In this document: one piece after another, positions 15,427 through 22,054 of the stretch | Position numbering within the stretch: position 1 is the stretch's first letter | How the letters are laid out: the number at the start of each line of letters is the position of its first letter | Assembly: GCA_027451045.1 (NCBI GenBank) | Contig: DAIDKC010000095.1 | Location: 1-36,059 of the forward strand | Reading direction: 5' to 3' | DNA from: Holophagaceae bacterium | GTDB lineage: Bacteria; Acidobacteriota; Holophagae; Holophagales; Holophagaceae | DNA: 36,059 bases | Program-made: the position numbers and the translations under genes | Notes under the pieces: generated by a model | The model's input: only the letters and a program-made list of their open reading frames with translations | Database searches by the model: none | What the model was told of the DNA's origin: nothing

Positions 15427-17658
15427 TCAGTCCTCGGCCACGCGGAAGGAGAGCGCGGGCTCCGCCCCTGCGGGTGCCGGGGCAGCGTCCTCCTGGGCCC
15501 GCCAGCTCCATGCTCCGCCCACCGCCTTGAAGGTGAAGAAGATCACCGACAGGGCGCCCAGCGTGAAGATGATGTCGCCGGGCATGCGCATCCAGGTGAA
15601 GGCGCGCATGAGCGGGCTCTGGACCACCGCCGCGCTGCGGGCGTACCAGGTCCCGTGCTCGAGGCTCTGGGTGATCTGGTAGAGGCCGCAGGGGATCAGC
15701 GAGAGTACCAGCATCAGGGAAAGCCCCAGGTTCAGGCCCCAGAAGCCCCGGCCCAGCCACTTGGAGTCCCAGGCCCTCTCGGGCGTCATGCCGCGCAGGG
15801 CGAAGAGCATGAGGGAGATGGCGAGGAAGCCGTAGACACCGAAGAGCGCGGCATGGCTGTGGATGGGCGTGGTGTCGAGGCCCTGCCCGTAGTAGAGGAT
15901 GGAGGGCGGGTTGATCATCATGCCGAAGACGCCGGCGCCCACGAGGTTCCAGAAGCAGACGGCCGCGAAGTACTTGAACGGCCATTCGTAGCCGCTGCCC
16001 AGGGCGCGGCCGGCCCGCAGGCTCTGCACCAATTCGAAGCCCACGATGCTGAGGGGCACGATCTCCAGGGCGCTGAACACCGCGCCGAGGGCGGAAATCG
16101 AGGAGGGCGAGCCGGTGTAGTAGAGGTGGTGGAAGGTGCCGATGACACCGCTGCCCAGGAAGAGCCCCATGCTGAGGGCCACGCTCCGGAGCGCGGTCCC
16201 TTCCCGCAGCAGCCCCATCCGTGTGGAGAGGAGGGCGATGGCCACGGTGGCGAAGACCTCGAAGAAGCCCTCCACCCACAGATGGATCACCCACCAGCGC
16301 CAGTACTCGGCCACGGCCAGGTTCGTGTGCTGGGTGTACATGAAGCCCGCGGAGTAGAACAGGGGGATGGCCACGGCGGCCAGGACGAAGAGCTTGAGGA
16401 GCCCCAGACGGCCCTTCTCGCCCGCCAGGGCGGGGCGCAGGGCCCGGACCACCAGCACCAGCCAGCCCACCATGCCCACGGTCAGGAGGATCTGCCAAAG
16501 GCGGCCCAGTTCGAGGTATTCGTAGCCCTGGTCCCCCAGCATGAAGGAACCGGACAGGCGACCGAGGATGGCCGCATAGCTTCCGGACAGCGAGCCCACC
16601 ACCACGACCACCAGGGCCAGGAGGAGGCCCGCCACGCCGAGCGTCTGCCCCTTGGGCTCCCGGGCGCTGAGCTTGGGACCGAGGTAGAGGCCCATGGCCA
16701 GCCAGCAGGTGGCGATCCAGAACACGGCAAGCTGGAGATGCCAGGTGCGGGTGACGGCATAGGGAAGGATGTGGGATAGATCAAGACCATAGAATCCGTT
16801 TCCCTCCACCGCATCATGGGCCGTGAGGATGCCCATTCCGATCTGCACCAGGAAAAGGCCCATGGCCACCGCGAAATAGAGGGCCGACCAACGCTGGCTC
16901 GGCGTGGCGGGAGCCGGAGTGATGGGCTTCGGCTCGGGGAAGGCCTCCTCGGGCTGCCGCGCGTGGTGCCAGACCATGAGCCCCACGCCAAGGATCAGGA
17001 GCACGAAGGAGAGCACGGTCCAGAGATGGCTGATGGGGGTGATGGCATTGCCCACCAGGGGCTCCTGGGGCCAGTTCTGGGTGTAGGTGGCGAGCGAGCC
17101 CGGGCGCCGGGCCGCAGCGGCCCAGGCCGTCCACAGCCAGAAGTCGGCCACGCGACGCCCCTCGTGCATCGTGGGGATCCAGCGGGAGGGGATGGCCGCC
17201 TTCCGGTCACCGCCCACCGCCACCTGGGCCAGTTCGTCCCGGGTCTTCAGGTAGGCCGCCGCCTGCACCGGATCGAGGGTCAGGGTGCCGGTCGCATTTT
17301 CATATCCATTTGTCTTGAATATGGTCTTCAAGCGCGCGGCGGCATCCGCATCGGAAAGCCCCTCGGCCTTCAGCCCTTCCAGCGTGTGGGAGGCCCACAT
17401 GTGCAGGGCCTTGGCCGTCCAGTCGGGGGCGAGGTAGGCCCCGTGGCCCCAGACCGTGCCGATGTCCTGCCCGCCGTGCCCCAGGTAGCTCGTCTGGCCC
17501 TCCATGATCTGCCCGGGCCCGACCAGTTCCGCCCCGCCCGCAGCCACCACGTGCCCGGGGATGGGAGGCGCGTTCAGGGCGATCTCCCGCCCCCCCCATC
17601 CCAGCACGCCGAAGCCCGCCAGGAGCACCAGCAACACCACCCACCATCGTGCCTTCAT
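15427..17658 (-). CDS. norZ: Quinol-dependent nitric oxide reductase (qNOR)
   Basis: Membrane enzyme reducing two NO to N2O with electrons taken directly from quinol, 743 aa. The N-terminal extension fused ahead of the NorB core marks the quinol type: an anchoring helix, then a cytochrome-c-like periplasmic domain without a CxxCH haem motif (WGHGAYLAPDWTAKALHMW). The 12-helix haem-copper core follows with HLWVEGFFEVF, GTFHHLYYTGSP, ALEIVPLSIVGFE, NPPSILYYGQGLDTTPIHSH and FGVYGF, containing the expected His ligands and FeB-site glutamates. Start at ATG 17658 has AGGGAGAG upstream and begins right before the first helix. No nirK, nirS, nosZ or norR is in the window, so this looks like a stand-alone NO-detoxifying or partial-denitrification gene. 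A palindrome upstream may give regulated expression. Confidence 0.95.
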   Translation of the reverse strand: MKARWWVVLLVLLAGFGVLGWGGREIALNAPPIPGHVVAAGGAELVGPGQIMEGQTSYLGHGGQDIGTVWGHGAYLAPDWTAKALHMWASHTLEGLKAEGLSDADAAARLKTIFKTNGYENATGTLTLDPVQAAAYLKTRDELAQVAVGGDRKAAIPSRWIPTMHEGRRVADFWLWTAWAAAARRPGSLATYTQNWPQEPLVGNAITPISHLWTVLSFVLLILGVGLMVWHHARQPEEAFPEPKPITPAPATPSQRWSALYFAVAMGLFLVQIGMGILTAHDAVEGNGFYGLDLSHILPYAVTRTWHLQLAVFWIATCWLAMGLYLGPKLSAREPKGQTLGVAGLLLALVVVVVGSLSGSYAAILGRLSGSFMLGDQGYEYLELGRLWQILLTVGMVGWLVLVVRALRPALAGEKGRLGLLKLFVLAAVAIPLFYSAGFMYTQHTNLAVAEYWRWWVIHLWVEGFFEVFATVAIALLSTRMGLLREGTALRSVALSMGLFLGSGVIGTFHHLYYTGSPSSISALGAVFSALEIVPLSIVGFELVQSLRAGRALGSGYEWPFKYFAAVCFWNLVGAGVFGMMINPPSILYYGQGLDTTPIHSHAALFGVYGFLAISLMLFALRGMTPERAWDSKWLGRGFWGLNLGLSLMLVLSLIPCGLYQITQSLEHGTWYARSAAVVQSPLMRAFTWMRMPGDIIFTLGALSVIFFTFKAVGGAWSWRAQEDAAPAPAGAEPALSFRVAED

Positions 17659-17693
17659 CGGACTCTCCCTGCGGCCACCGGGCCGCCTCGGGC

Positions 17694-17739
17694 AGTATGG
17701 CGCATAAACCATTATTTAGGAGCTACAATTCTTAATTGT
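17694..17739 (-). promoter_or_regulatory. qNOR promoter: -10 box and upstream palindrome
   Basis: On the minus strand a CATACT -10-like box (17694-17699) lies 35 bp upstream of the ATG; no good -35 box is in place. A perfect palindrome, ACAATT CTT AATTGT (17725-17739), has its centre about 44 bp upstream of the predicted start, typical for an activator replacing the -35 contact. The half-site does not match the FNR (TTGAT) or HcpR consensus that I know. The surrounding 40 bp are AT-rich against a GC-rich background. Regulator identity unknown. Confidence 0.5.
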
Positions 17740-17855
17740 GACGCAGGACACCCTGGTCTCGACGACCTCTCGGGTGGAAAGCGCTGGCCCTGGGCGCCGG
17801 ATTCCAAGTACCTTGACCCCAGATGCCCTCGCGGCTTGAAAAGGGATTCCAGTCC

Positions 17856-18296
17856 ATGGCCCAACCCGCGCTCCAGCCCGTCACCCTGACCTGCAATACG
17901 GACCTGCGATTCATTGACCTGATCCAGGTGGTGGGCTCCGAGTTCCTGAAGCACCTCAGCTTCTCCCAGGAGGATGGTGAGCGGCTCTGGCTGGCCATCC
18001 AGGAGGGCATCGCCAACGCCATGCGCCACGGCAACAAGCTGGACCGGGAACAGCCCATCAAGGTCGCCTTCGTGCCCAAGCCTGATTGTTTCGAGATCCG
18101 CATCGAGGACCGGGGCCCCGGCGTGGACCTGGATTCCCTGCCCGATCCCAACCTGCCGGAGAACCTCCTCAAGCCTGGGGGCAGAGGCGTCTACTTCATG
18201 CGCCAGGTCATGGACGAGATCCGGATGGAGCGCTCACCCCAGGGCTCGACCCTGGTGCTGGTCAAGGCGCGCCGCCCAAGAGAGGTGCACTCCTGA
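17856..18296 (+). CDS. RsbW/SpoIIAB-like ATP-binding anti-sigma kinase
   Basis: GHKL-fold serine kinase of the anti-sigma type (HATPase_c_2), 146 aa. Seen: N-box with Glu50 and Asn54 (AIQEGIANAMRHGN), G1 box EDRGPGVD (84-91), G2 box PGGRGVYFMRQVMDE. Such proteins bind a sigma factor or a response partner and phosphorylate an anti-sigma-factor antagonist. Start: ATG at 17856 with AAGGGA upstream is preferred over an ATG at 17823, which has no ribosome binding site. No STAS-domain antagonist, PP2C phosphatase or sigma factor is nearby, so partners must lie elsewhere. Followed after 44 bp by an unknown gene on the same strand. Confidence 0.85.
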   Translation: MAQPALQPVTLTCNTDLRFIDLIQVVGSEFLKHLSFSQEDGERLWLAIQEGIANAMRHGNKLDREQPIKVAFVPKPDCFEIRIEDRGPGVDLDSLPDPNLPENLLKPGGRGVYFMRQVMDEIRMERSPQGSTLVLVKARRPREVHS

Positions 18297-18340
18297 TCCG
18301 CACGCCATCCTGATCGCTCCAGGGAAGCCGTGAACCGCCC

Positions 18341-19654
18341 ATGACGCCCGCCGAAACCTGGCAGTCCGAACTCAGGAAGCCGACGGAAGGCTTCTTCACC
18401 GCCTTTGCCGCGCAGATTGGACAACCCGATGGGCTCCGCGACGGCGTGCGGGATGCCGTCAAGATCCTGATCCCGCGCGTGGACTGGGAGGCCTACCTCC
18501 CCCACGTACCCCACGGGATCCTGGGACTGCGGGCGGTGCTCCGCCTGCGTCCCCACCTGGAGACGGGGGCCTTCCTGCGCCTGCTGGCAACCCAGCTCCA
18601 CATGGCGGCCCATGAGGGCCGCCGGCCCGCACCCCGGGATGCCGCGGCCGGCAGCGGGAGTTGGAGGAATCTGGAGGATTTCATCCGCGCCCGGCGCCCC
18701 GCCCTGGCCTACGCCGAGGCCCAGGGATTCGAGGCGCCCGGGCAAGAGGATTTCCGGCGTCTGGGCGACCTGGTGGCACCGGATATGGCCAACGTGGGGC
18801 ACAAGGCCGTGATGGTGGACCACCTGGGCGACCTGGTGGAGGTCCTGGAGCGTCCCAGGGCCACCGGCCGCCGCCTCCTCGGGCTCGCCGCCTGGCTGGC
18901 CGCCACGCCCGAGGACGGCTTCTGGCACCGCCGCATCGCCTCGCGCCTGGGGGAGGCCCCCCCTGCCCTGGCGGAGGGGCCGGCGCCCGAAGGCCCGGAC
19001 CCGCTTCAGCCGCTCCTGCGGGAGATCTGCGACCTCGGCCTGGTGGCCCTCCTGGATGCCTATGCGGCGCGGGTGGTGGGCGGTCTCGGGCTGTCCGAGC
19101 TGCGGTCGGCCCTGGTGCTCGCAGCCGCCGAGAAGCTGCTGGATGCCCGGCGGGATCTCGAGGGCAAGACCGCCTGGTGCCTGGTGTACCTGGCCACCCT
19201 CGTGCGGACGGGCACCCGGGATGCCCGGCTCTGGGCCCAGGCGGCCGCCCTGGTGAACCTCTTCCCCACGGACGAGCCCGAGGGCCGGCCTGTCCCGCGC
19301 CCCCCCCAGCGCCCCGCGGATCCTGACGCCCTCAGGGAGGCGGTCCTCGACGCCGAGGCCCCCCAGGCCATGGGCTGGGCGCAGGCCCTGGCCCGAGAGG
19401 GCCGCGAGTCCGAGGGCCTGGCCGCTCTCGCGGAGACGGTCGCCCTCAACGATCCTGCCTTCAACCACGCCCACCAGACGCTGGCCGTGGCCGCCGCGGC
19501 GGACCTCCTGCCCGCGCTTCCCCCCTTCGCGCGGGAGGCTATGCTGGTCGCCCTCGCCAAGAACCTGGCCAATTCCCAGGGCAGTGGCGACCTCGGGCGG
19601 CTGGCGGACCGTGCGCTGGACGCGGGCCTGCCCCGCCGGCCGGGAGCCCCATGA
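18341..19654 (+). CDS. Hypothetical helical protein, 437 aa
   Basis: I do not recognise a family. The protein is soluble, without signal peptide or membrane helix, and almost wholly alpha-helical with many Leu/Ala heptads, so a helical-repeat or all-alpha fold is likely. Several His-containing helices stand out: PHVPHGILGLRAVLRL, TQLHMAAHEGRR, GHKAVMVDHLGDLVEVLE and FNHAHQTLAVAA, which could be metal or haem contacts or simply structural. A Pro-rich linker sits near residues 316-327. The ribosome binding site is weak (AGGGAAG lies far upstream). Its stop overlaps the next gene by 4 bp, so the two are coupled; its distance to the upstream kinase gene (44 bp) allows a three-gene operon. Confidence 0.75.
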   Translation: MTPAETWQSELRKPTEGFFTAFAAQIGQPDGLRDGVRDAVKILIPRVDWEAYLPHVPHGILGLRAVLRLRPHLETGAFLRLLATQLHMAAHEGRRPAPRDAAAGSGSWRNLEDFIRARRPALAYAEAQGFEAPGQEDFRRLGDLVAPDMANVGHKAVMVDHLGDLVEVLERPRATGRRLLGLAAWLAATPEDGFWHRRIASRLGEAPPALAEGPAPEGPDPLQPLLREICDLGLVALLDAYAARVVGGLGLSELRSALVLAAAEKLLDARRDLEGKTAWCLVYLATLVRTGTRDARLWAQAAALVNLFPTDEPEGRPVPRPPQRPADPDALREAVLDAEAPQAMGWAQALAREGRESEGLAALAETVALNDPAFNHAHQTLAVAAAADLLPALPPFAREAMLVALAKNLANSQGSGDLGRLADRALDAGLPRRPGAP

Positions 19655-20100
19655 TGTCCCTGTTCCATCCCCCCGACTGCGAAGCCCTGCGGAACCGGCT
19701 CGCGCACCTGCGCCCGGACAGCCCCCGGCGCTGGGGGCGCATGGACGCAGCCCAGATGCTGGCCCATTGCGCAGATTCCCTGGACAGGGCCCTGAAGGCC
19801 CAGTCCCTGCGGCGGCCGCTCCGGTGGCGCCTGCTGGGGCCGCTCGTGAGGCCCCTGGCCCTCGGTCCCCGGCCGTTCCCGAGGAACTCGGCTGCGCCCC
19901 GTGAACTCGTGATCGCCGATCCGCGGGACTTCGAGGTGGAGCTCCGCCGCCTGGCCCACCTCCTGGATCGCGTGGTCCAGCGCGGCGCCGGGGGCATGCC
20001 GGACAGACCTCATCCCCTCCTGGGCAAACTCACGGGCGACCAGTGGGGGCGCCTCATCTACAAGCACCTGGACCACCACCTGCGGCAATTCGGGGTGTAG
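19651..20100 (+). CDS. DUF1569 family protein
   Basis: 149 aa, matching the DUF1569 pattern as I recall it: WGRMDAAQMLAHCADSLDRAL (His38), a middle RP-rich loop, and the C-terminal HPLLGKLTGDQWGRLIYKHLDHHLRQFG. The three well-spaced His positions recall the metal-binding four-helix bundles of the DinB/YfiT superfamily, where they hold Zn or Ni and serve thiol-dependent transferases. Biochemical role unknown. The ATG overlaps the preceding stop (ATGA); a second ATG directly follows. Its stop codon abuts the stop of the convergent Lrp-type gene with no spacer at all. Confidence 0.75.
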   Translation: MMSLFHPPDCEALRNRLAHLRPDSPRRWGRMDAAQMLAHCADSLDRALKAQSLRRPLRWRLLGPLVRPLALGPRPFPRNSAAPRELVIADPRDFEVELRRLAHLLDRVVQRGAGGMPDRPHPLLGKLTGDQWGRLIYKHLDHHLRQFGV

Positions 20101-20568
20101 TCAGGTCCGATAGTTCGGCAGTCCGTGCTTCCGCACCCACTCGAAGATGAGGCTGGTCTGGATGTGGGCTACCTCGGGCCGCGTGGTGAAGGCGTCCAGG
20201 GCCAGGTCCCTGAGGTGGTGGGCGTCGCGCACGGCCACGTGGACCTGGAAGTCCGCGGCGCCGGCCACGTGGTAGAGCGCCAGGACCTCGGGGAGCGCGA
20301 GCACGTGCTTCCAGAAAGCCTTCACCTGGGCGCGGCTGTGCTGCCGGAGCTGCACGGCGATGAGGGCCTGGAGGCCGATGCCCATGGCCGCGGGGTCCAC
20401 CTCCACATGGGCTTCACGCAGGATCCCCTCCGTCTTCAGGCGCTGGATGCGGGCCAGGCAGGAGGAGGGCGCCAGACCCACGCGGGCGGCCAGTTCCTTG
20501 TTGGAGAGCCGGGCCTCCTGCTGGAGAAGGGCGATCAAGGCGCAGTCGATCCGGTCCAGGTCCTTCAT
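20101..20568 (-). CDS. Lrp/AsnC family transcriptional regulator
   Basis: 155-aa feast/famine regulator: N-terminal winged helix-turn-helix (LDRIDCALIALLQQEARLSNKELAARVGLAPSSCLARIQRL in segments) and a C-terminal RAM ligand-binding domain (VDPAAMGIGLQALIAVQL, VAGAADFQVHVAVRD) that normally forms octamers binding an amino acid. Start: ATG at 20568 with GGTGGAG upstream; an in-frame extension to 20625 is unlike family members. It is transcribed away from the cystathionine gamma-synthase family gene across an AT-rich region with inverted repeats, the standard layout for a regulator controlling its neighbour and itself. A sulfur amino acid such as methionine is the likely effector, by inference. 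Confidence 0.92.
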   Translation of the reverse strand: MKDLDRIDCALIALLQQEARLSNKELAARVGLAPSSCLARIQRLKTEGILREAHVEVDPAAMGIGLQALIAVQLRQHSRAQVKAFWKHVLALPEVLALYHVAGAADFQVHVAVRDAHHLRDLALDAFTTRPEVAHIQTSLIFEWVRKHGLPNYRT

Positions 20569-20594
20569 GGGCTCCACCTCGTGCTTCCGGAAGG

Positions 20595-20685
20595 TTGAAC
20601 GAATATTGTTCTGATTAAACCACATCTTTTAATAAAACATTTTGTTCAATCGTCATTTTGCAGCATTTTGTCGAAGAAGATTCGA
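20595..20685. promoter_or_regulatory. AT-rich divergent regulatory region with inverted repeats
   Basis: This is among the most AT-rich stretches of the window. It contains TTGAAC (20595-20600) and its inverse GTTCAA (20644-20649), an inner imperfect palindrome GAACGAATATTGTTC (20597-20611), and a second perfect repeat TCGAA GAAGA TTCGA (20671-20685). Lrp-type proteins bind several degenerate AT-rich palindromes in one region, so these are good candidate sites for the adjacent regulator. Exact -35/-10 boxes are not clear. Confidence 0.55.
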
Positions 20686-20750
20686 TGGTTTCGAATCCCT
20701 CCCGACCCTACCTTCGGACAGGCGCTGGATGGCGCCGCGCGGAGGTTCCC

Positions 20751-22040
20751 TTGGCCCACTCGACCGTGAAGCCCCAGACCGAGATCTTCTCCCGGGGGTA
20801 CGACCCCCAGCGGTCCGAAGGCGCGGCGGTGCCCCCGGTCTTCCGCACCTCGACCTTCCTCTTCAAGAACGCGGAGGAGGGCAAGCGGGCCTTCGAGATC
20901 GCCTACGGGCTCTCCCCCATGAAGGCCGGCGAGAGCCCGGCGCTCATCTACACCCGCGTGAACAACCCCAACAGCGAGATTCTCGAGGACAAGGCCCGGA
21001 GCTGGGACCAGGCCGAGGACGCCGCCCTCTTCGGCTCCGGCATGGGGGCCATCAGCAGCACCTGCCTGGCCTTCCTGCGCCCCGGGGACACGCTGGTCTT
21101 CGCCGATCCCGTCTACGGCGGCACGGAGTACTTCTTCCGCCACATGCTGCCCCTCTTCGGGATCAGGACCCGGCCCTTCCCGGCCGGTGCCACCGAGGCG
21201 GAGATGGAGGCCCTGGTCGCCGGTGATCCCACCGTGAAGGCCATCTACCTCGAGAGCCCTGCCAACCCGACCATCGTGCTCTCGGACATCGGCGCGGCGC
21301 GCAAGGTCGCGGACCGCCATTCCACCCCCGACCGGAAGACCCTGGTGATGGTGGACAACACCTTCATGGGCCCCATCTTCTGCAGCCCGCTGAAGCTGGG
21401 CGCCGACCTCGTGATCTACTCCGCCACCAAGTTCTTCGGCGGGCACTCCGACCTCGTCGCGGGCTTCACCATGGGTTCCAAGGCCCTCATGGGGCAGGTG
21501 AAGGTCTTCCGCACCATCCTCGGCTCCATCGCGGATCCCGATACGGCCTGGCTCACCCACCGCTCCCTGGCCACCCTGCAGGTGCGGATGGAGAAGCAGC
21601 AGGAGAACGCCCGCAAGATGGTGGACTTCCTCCTGTCCCACCCCGCGGTCTACGACCTCTCCTATCCCGGCCTGCCCCAGATGGGCGAGCGCCAGCTTGA
21701 GCTCTGGAAGACGCAGTGCACGGGCACCGGCAGCATCATCACCTTCAAGGTCAAGGGCGGGGAGGCGGAGGCCTTCCGGGTACTCAACGCCATCCGCCAC
21801 ATGAAGCTGGCCGTGAGCCTGGGCGGGGTGGAGAGCCTCATCCAGCACCCCAGCACCATGACCCACTCCGACATGACCGCCGAGGAGAAGCACCACGCCG
21901 GCATCACCGAGAACATGATCCGCGTCAGCGTCGGCCTGGAGGATGCGGACGATCTCATCGCCGACCTGGGCGCGGCCCTGGATCAGGTCCAGGTTTCGGC
22001 CTTCGACTGCTGCGGCTGCGGCGGAGACCGGGGGATCTGA
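20751..22040 (+). CDS. Cystathionine gamma-synthase/methionine gamma-lyase family PLP enzyme
   Basis: PLP-dependent sulfur amino-acid enzyme, 429 aa from TTG 20751. Seen: PLP-phosphate motif Tyr67-x-Arg69 (YTRVNNPN), FGSGMGAISS, SPANPT, VDNTF with the ring-binding Asp, and Schiff-base Lys227 in YSATKFFGGHSD; SLGGVESLIQHPSTMTHS is the substrate-binding end. Members make cystathionine, cleave methionine to methanethiol and 2-oxobutyrate, or sulfhydrylate O-acetylhomoserine; which applies here is unresolved. Start: TTG 20751 has GGAGG five bases upstream and fits family N-termini; an ATG at 20685 would add an Arg-rich, non-homologous stretch. Odd: the C-terminus carries three Cys in the tail FDCCGCGGDRGI. 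If it releases 2-oxobutyrate, that could feed the carboxylating dehydrogenase cluster at 1-4549, but this is speculative. Confidence 0.88.
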   Translation: MAHSTVKPQTEIFSRGYDPQRSEGAAVPPVFRTSTFLFKNAEEGKRAFEIAYGLSPMKAGESPALIYTRVNNPNSEILEDKARSWDQAEDAALFGSGMGAISSTCLAFLRPGDTLVFADPVYGGTEYFFRHMLPLFGIRTRPFPAGATEAEMEALVAGDPTVKAIYLESPANPTIVLSDIGAARKVADRHSTPDRKTLVMVDNTFMGPIFCSPLKLGADLVIYSATKFFGGHSDLVAGFTMGSKALMGQVKVFRTILGSIADPDTAWLTHRSLATLQVRMEKQQENARKMVDFLLSHPAVYDLSYPGLPQMGERQLELWKTQCTGTGSIITFKVKGGEAEAFRVLNAIRHMKLAVSLGGVESLIQHPSTMTHSDMTAEEKHHAGITENMIRVSVGLEDADDLIADLGAALDQVQVSAFDCCGCGGDRGI

Positions 22041-22054
22041 GTAGCCTGGAGGGG

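Noticed and set aside
20685-20750. N-terminal extension of the PLP enzyme from ATG 20685
   Set aside because: The added residues are Arg-rich and unlike the family; TTG 20751 has a strong, well-spaced ribosome binding site.
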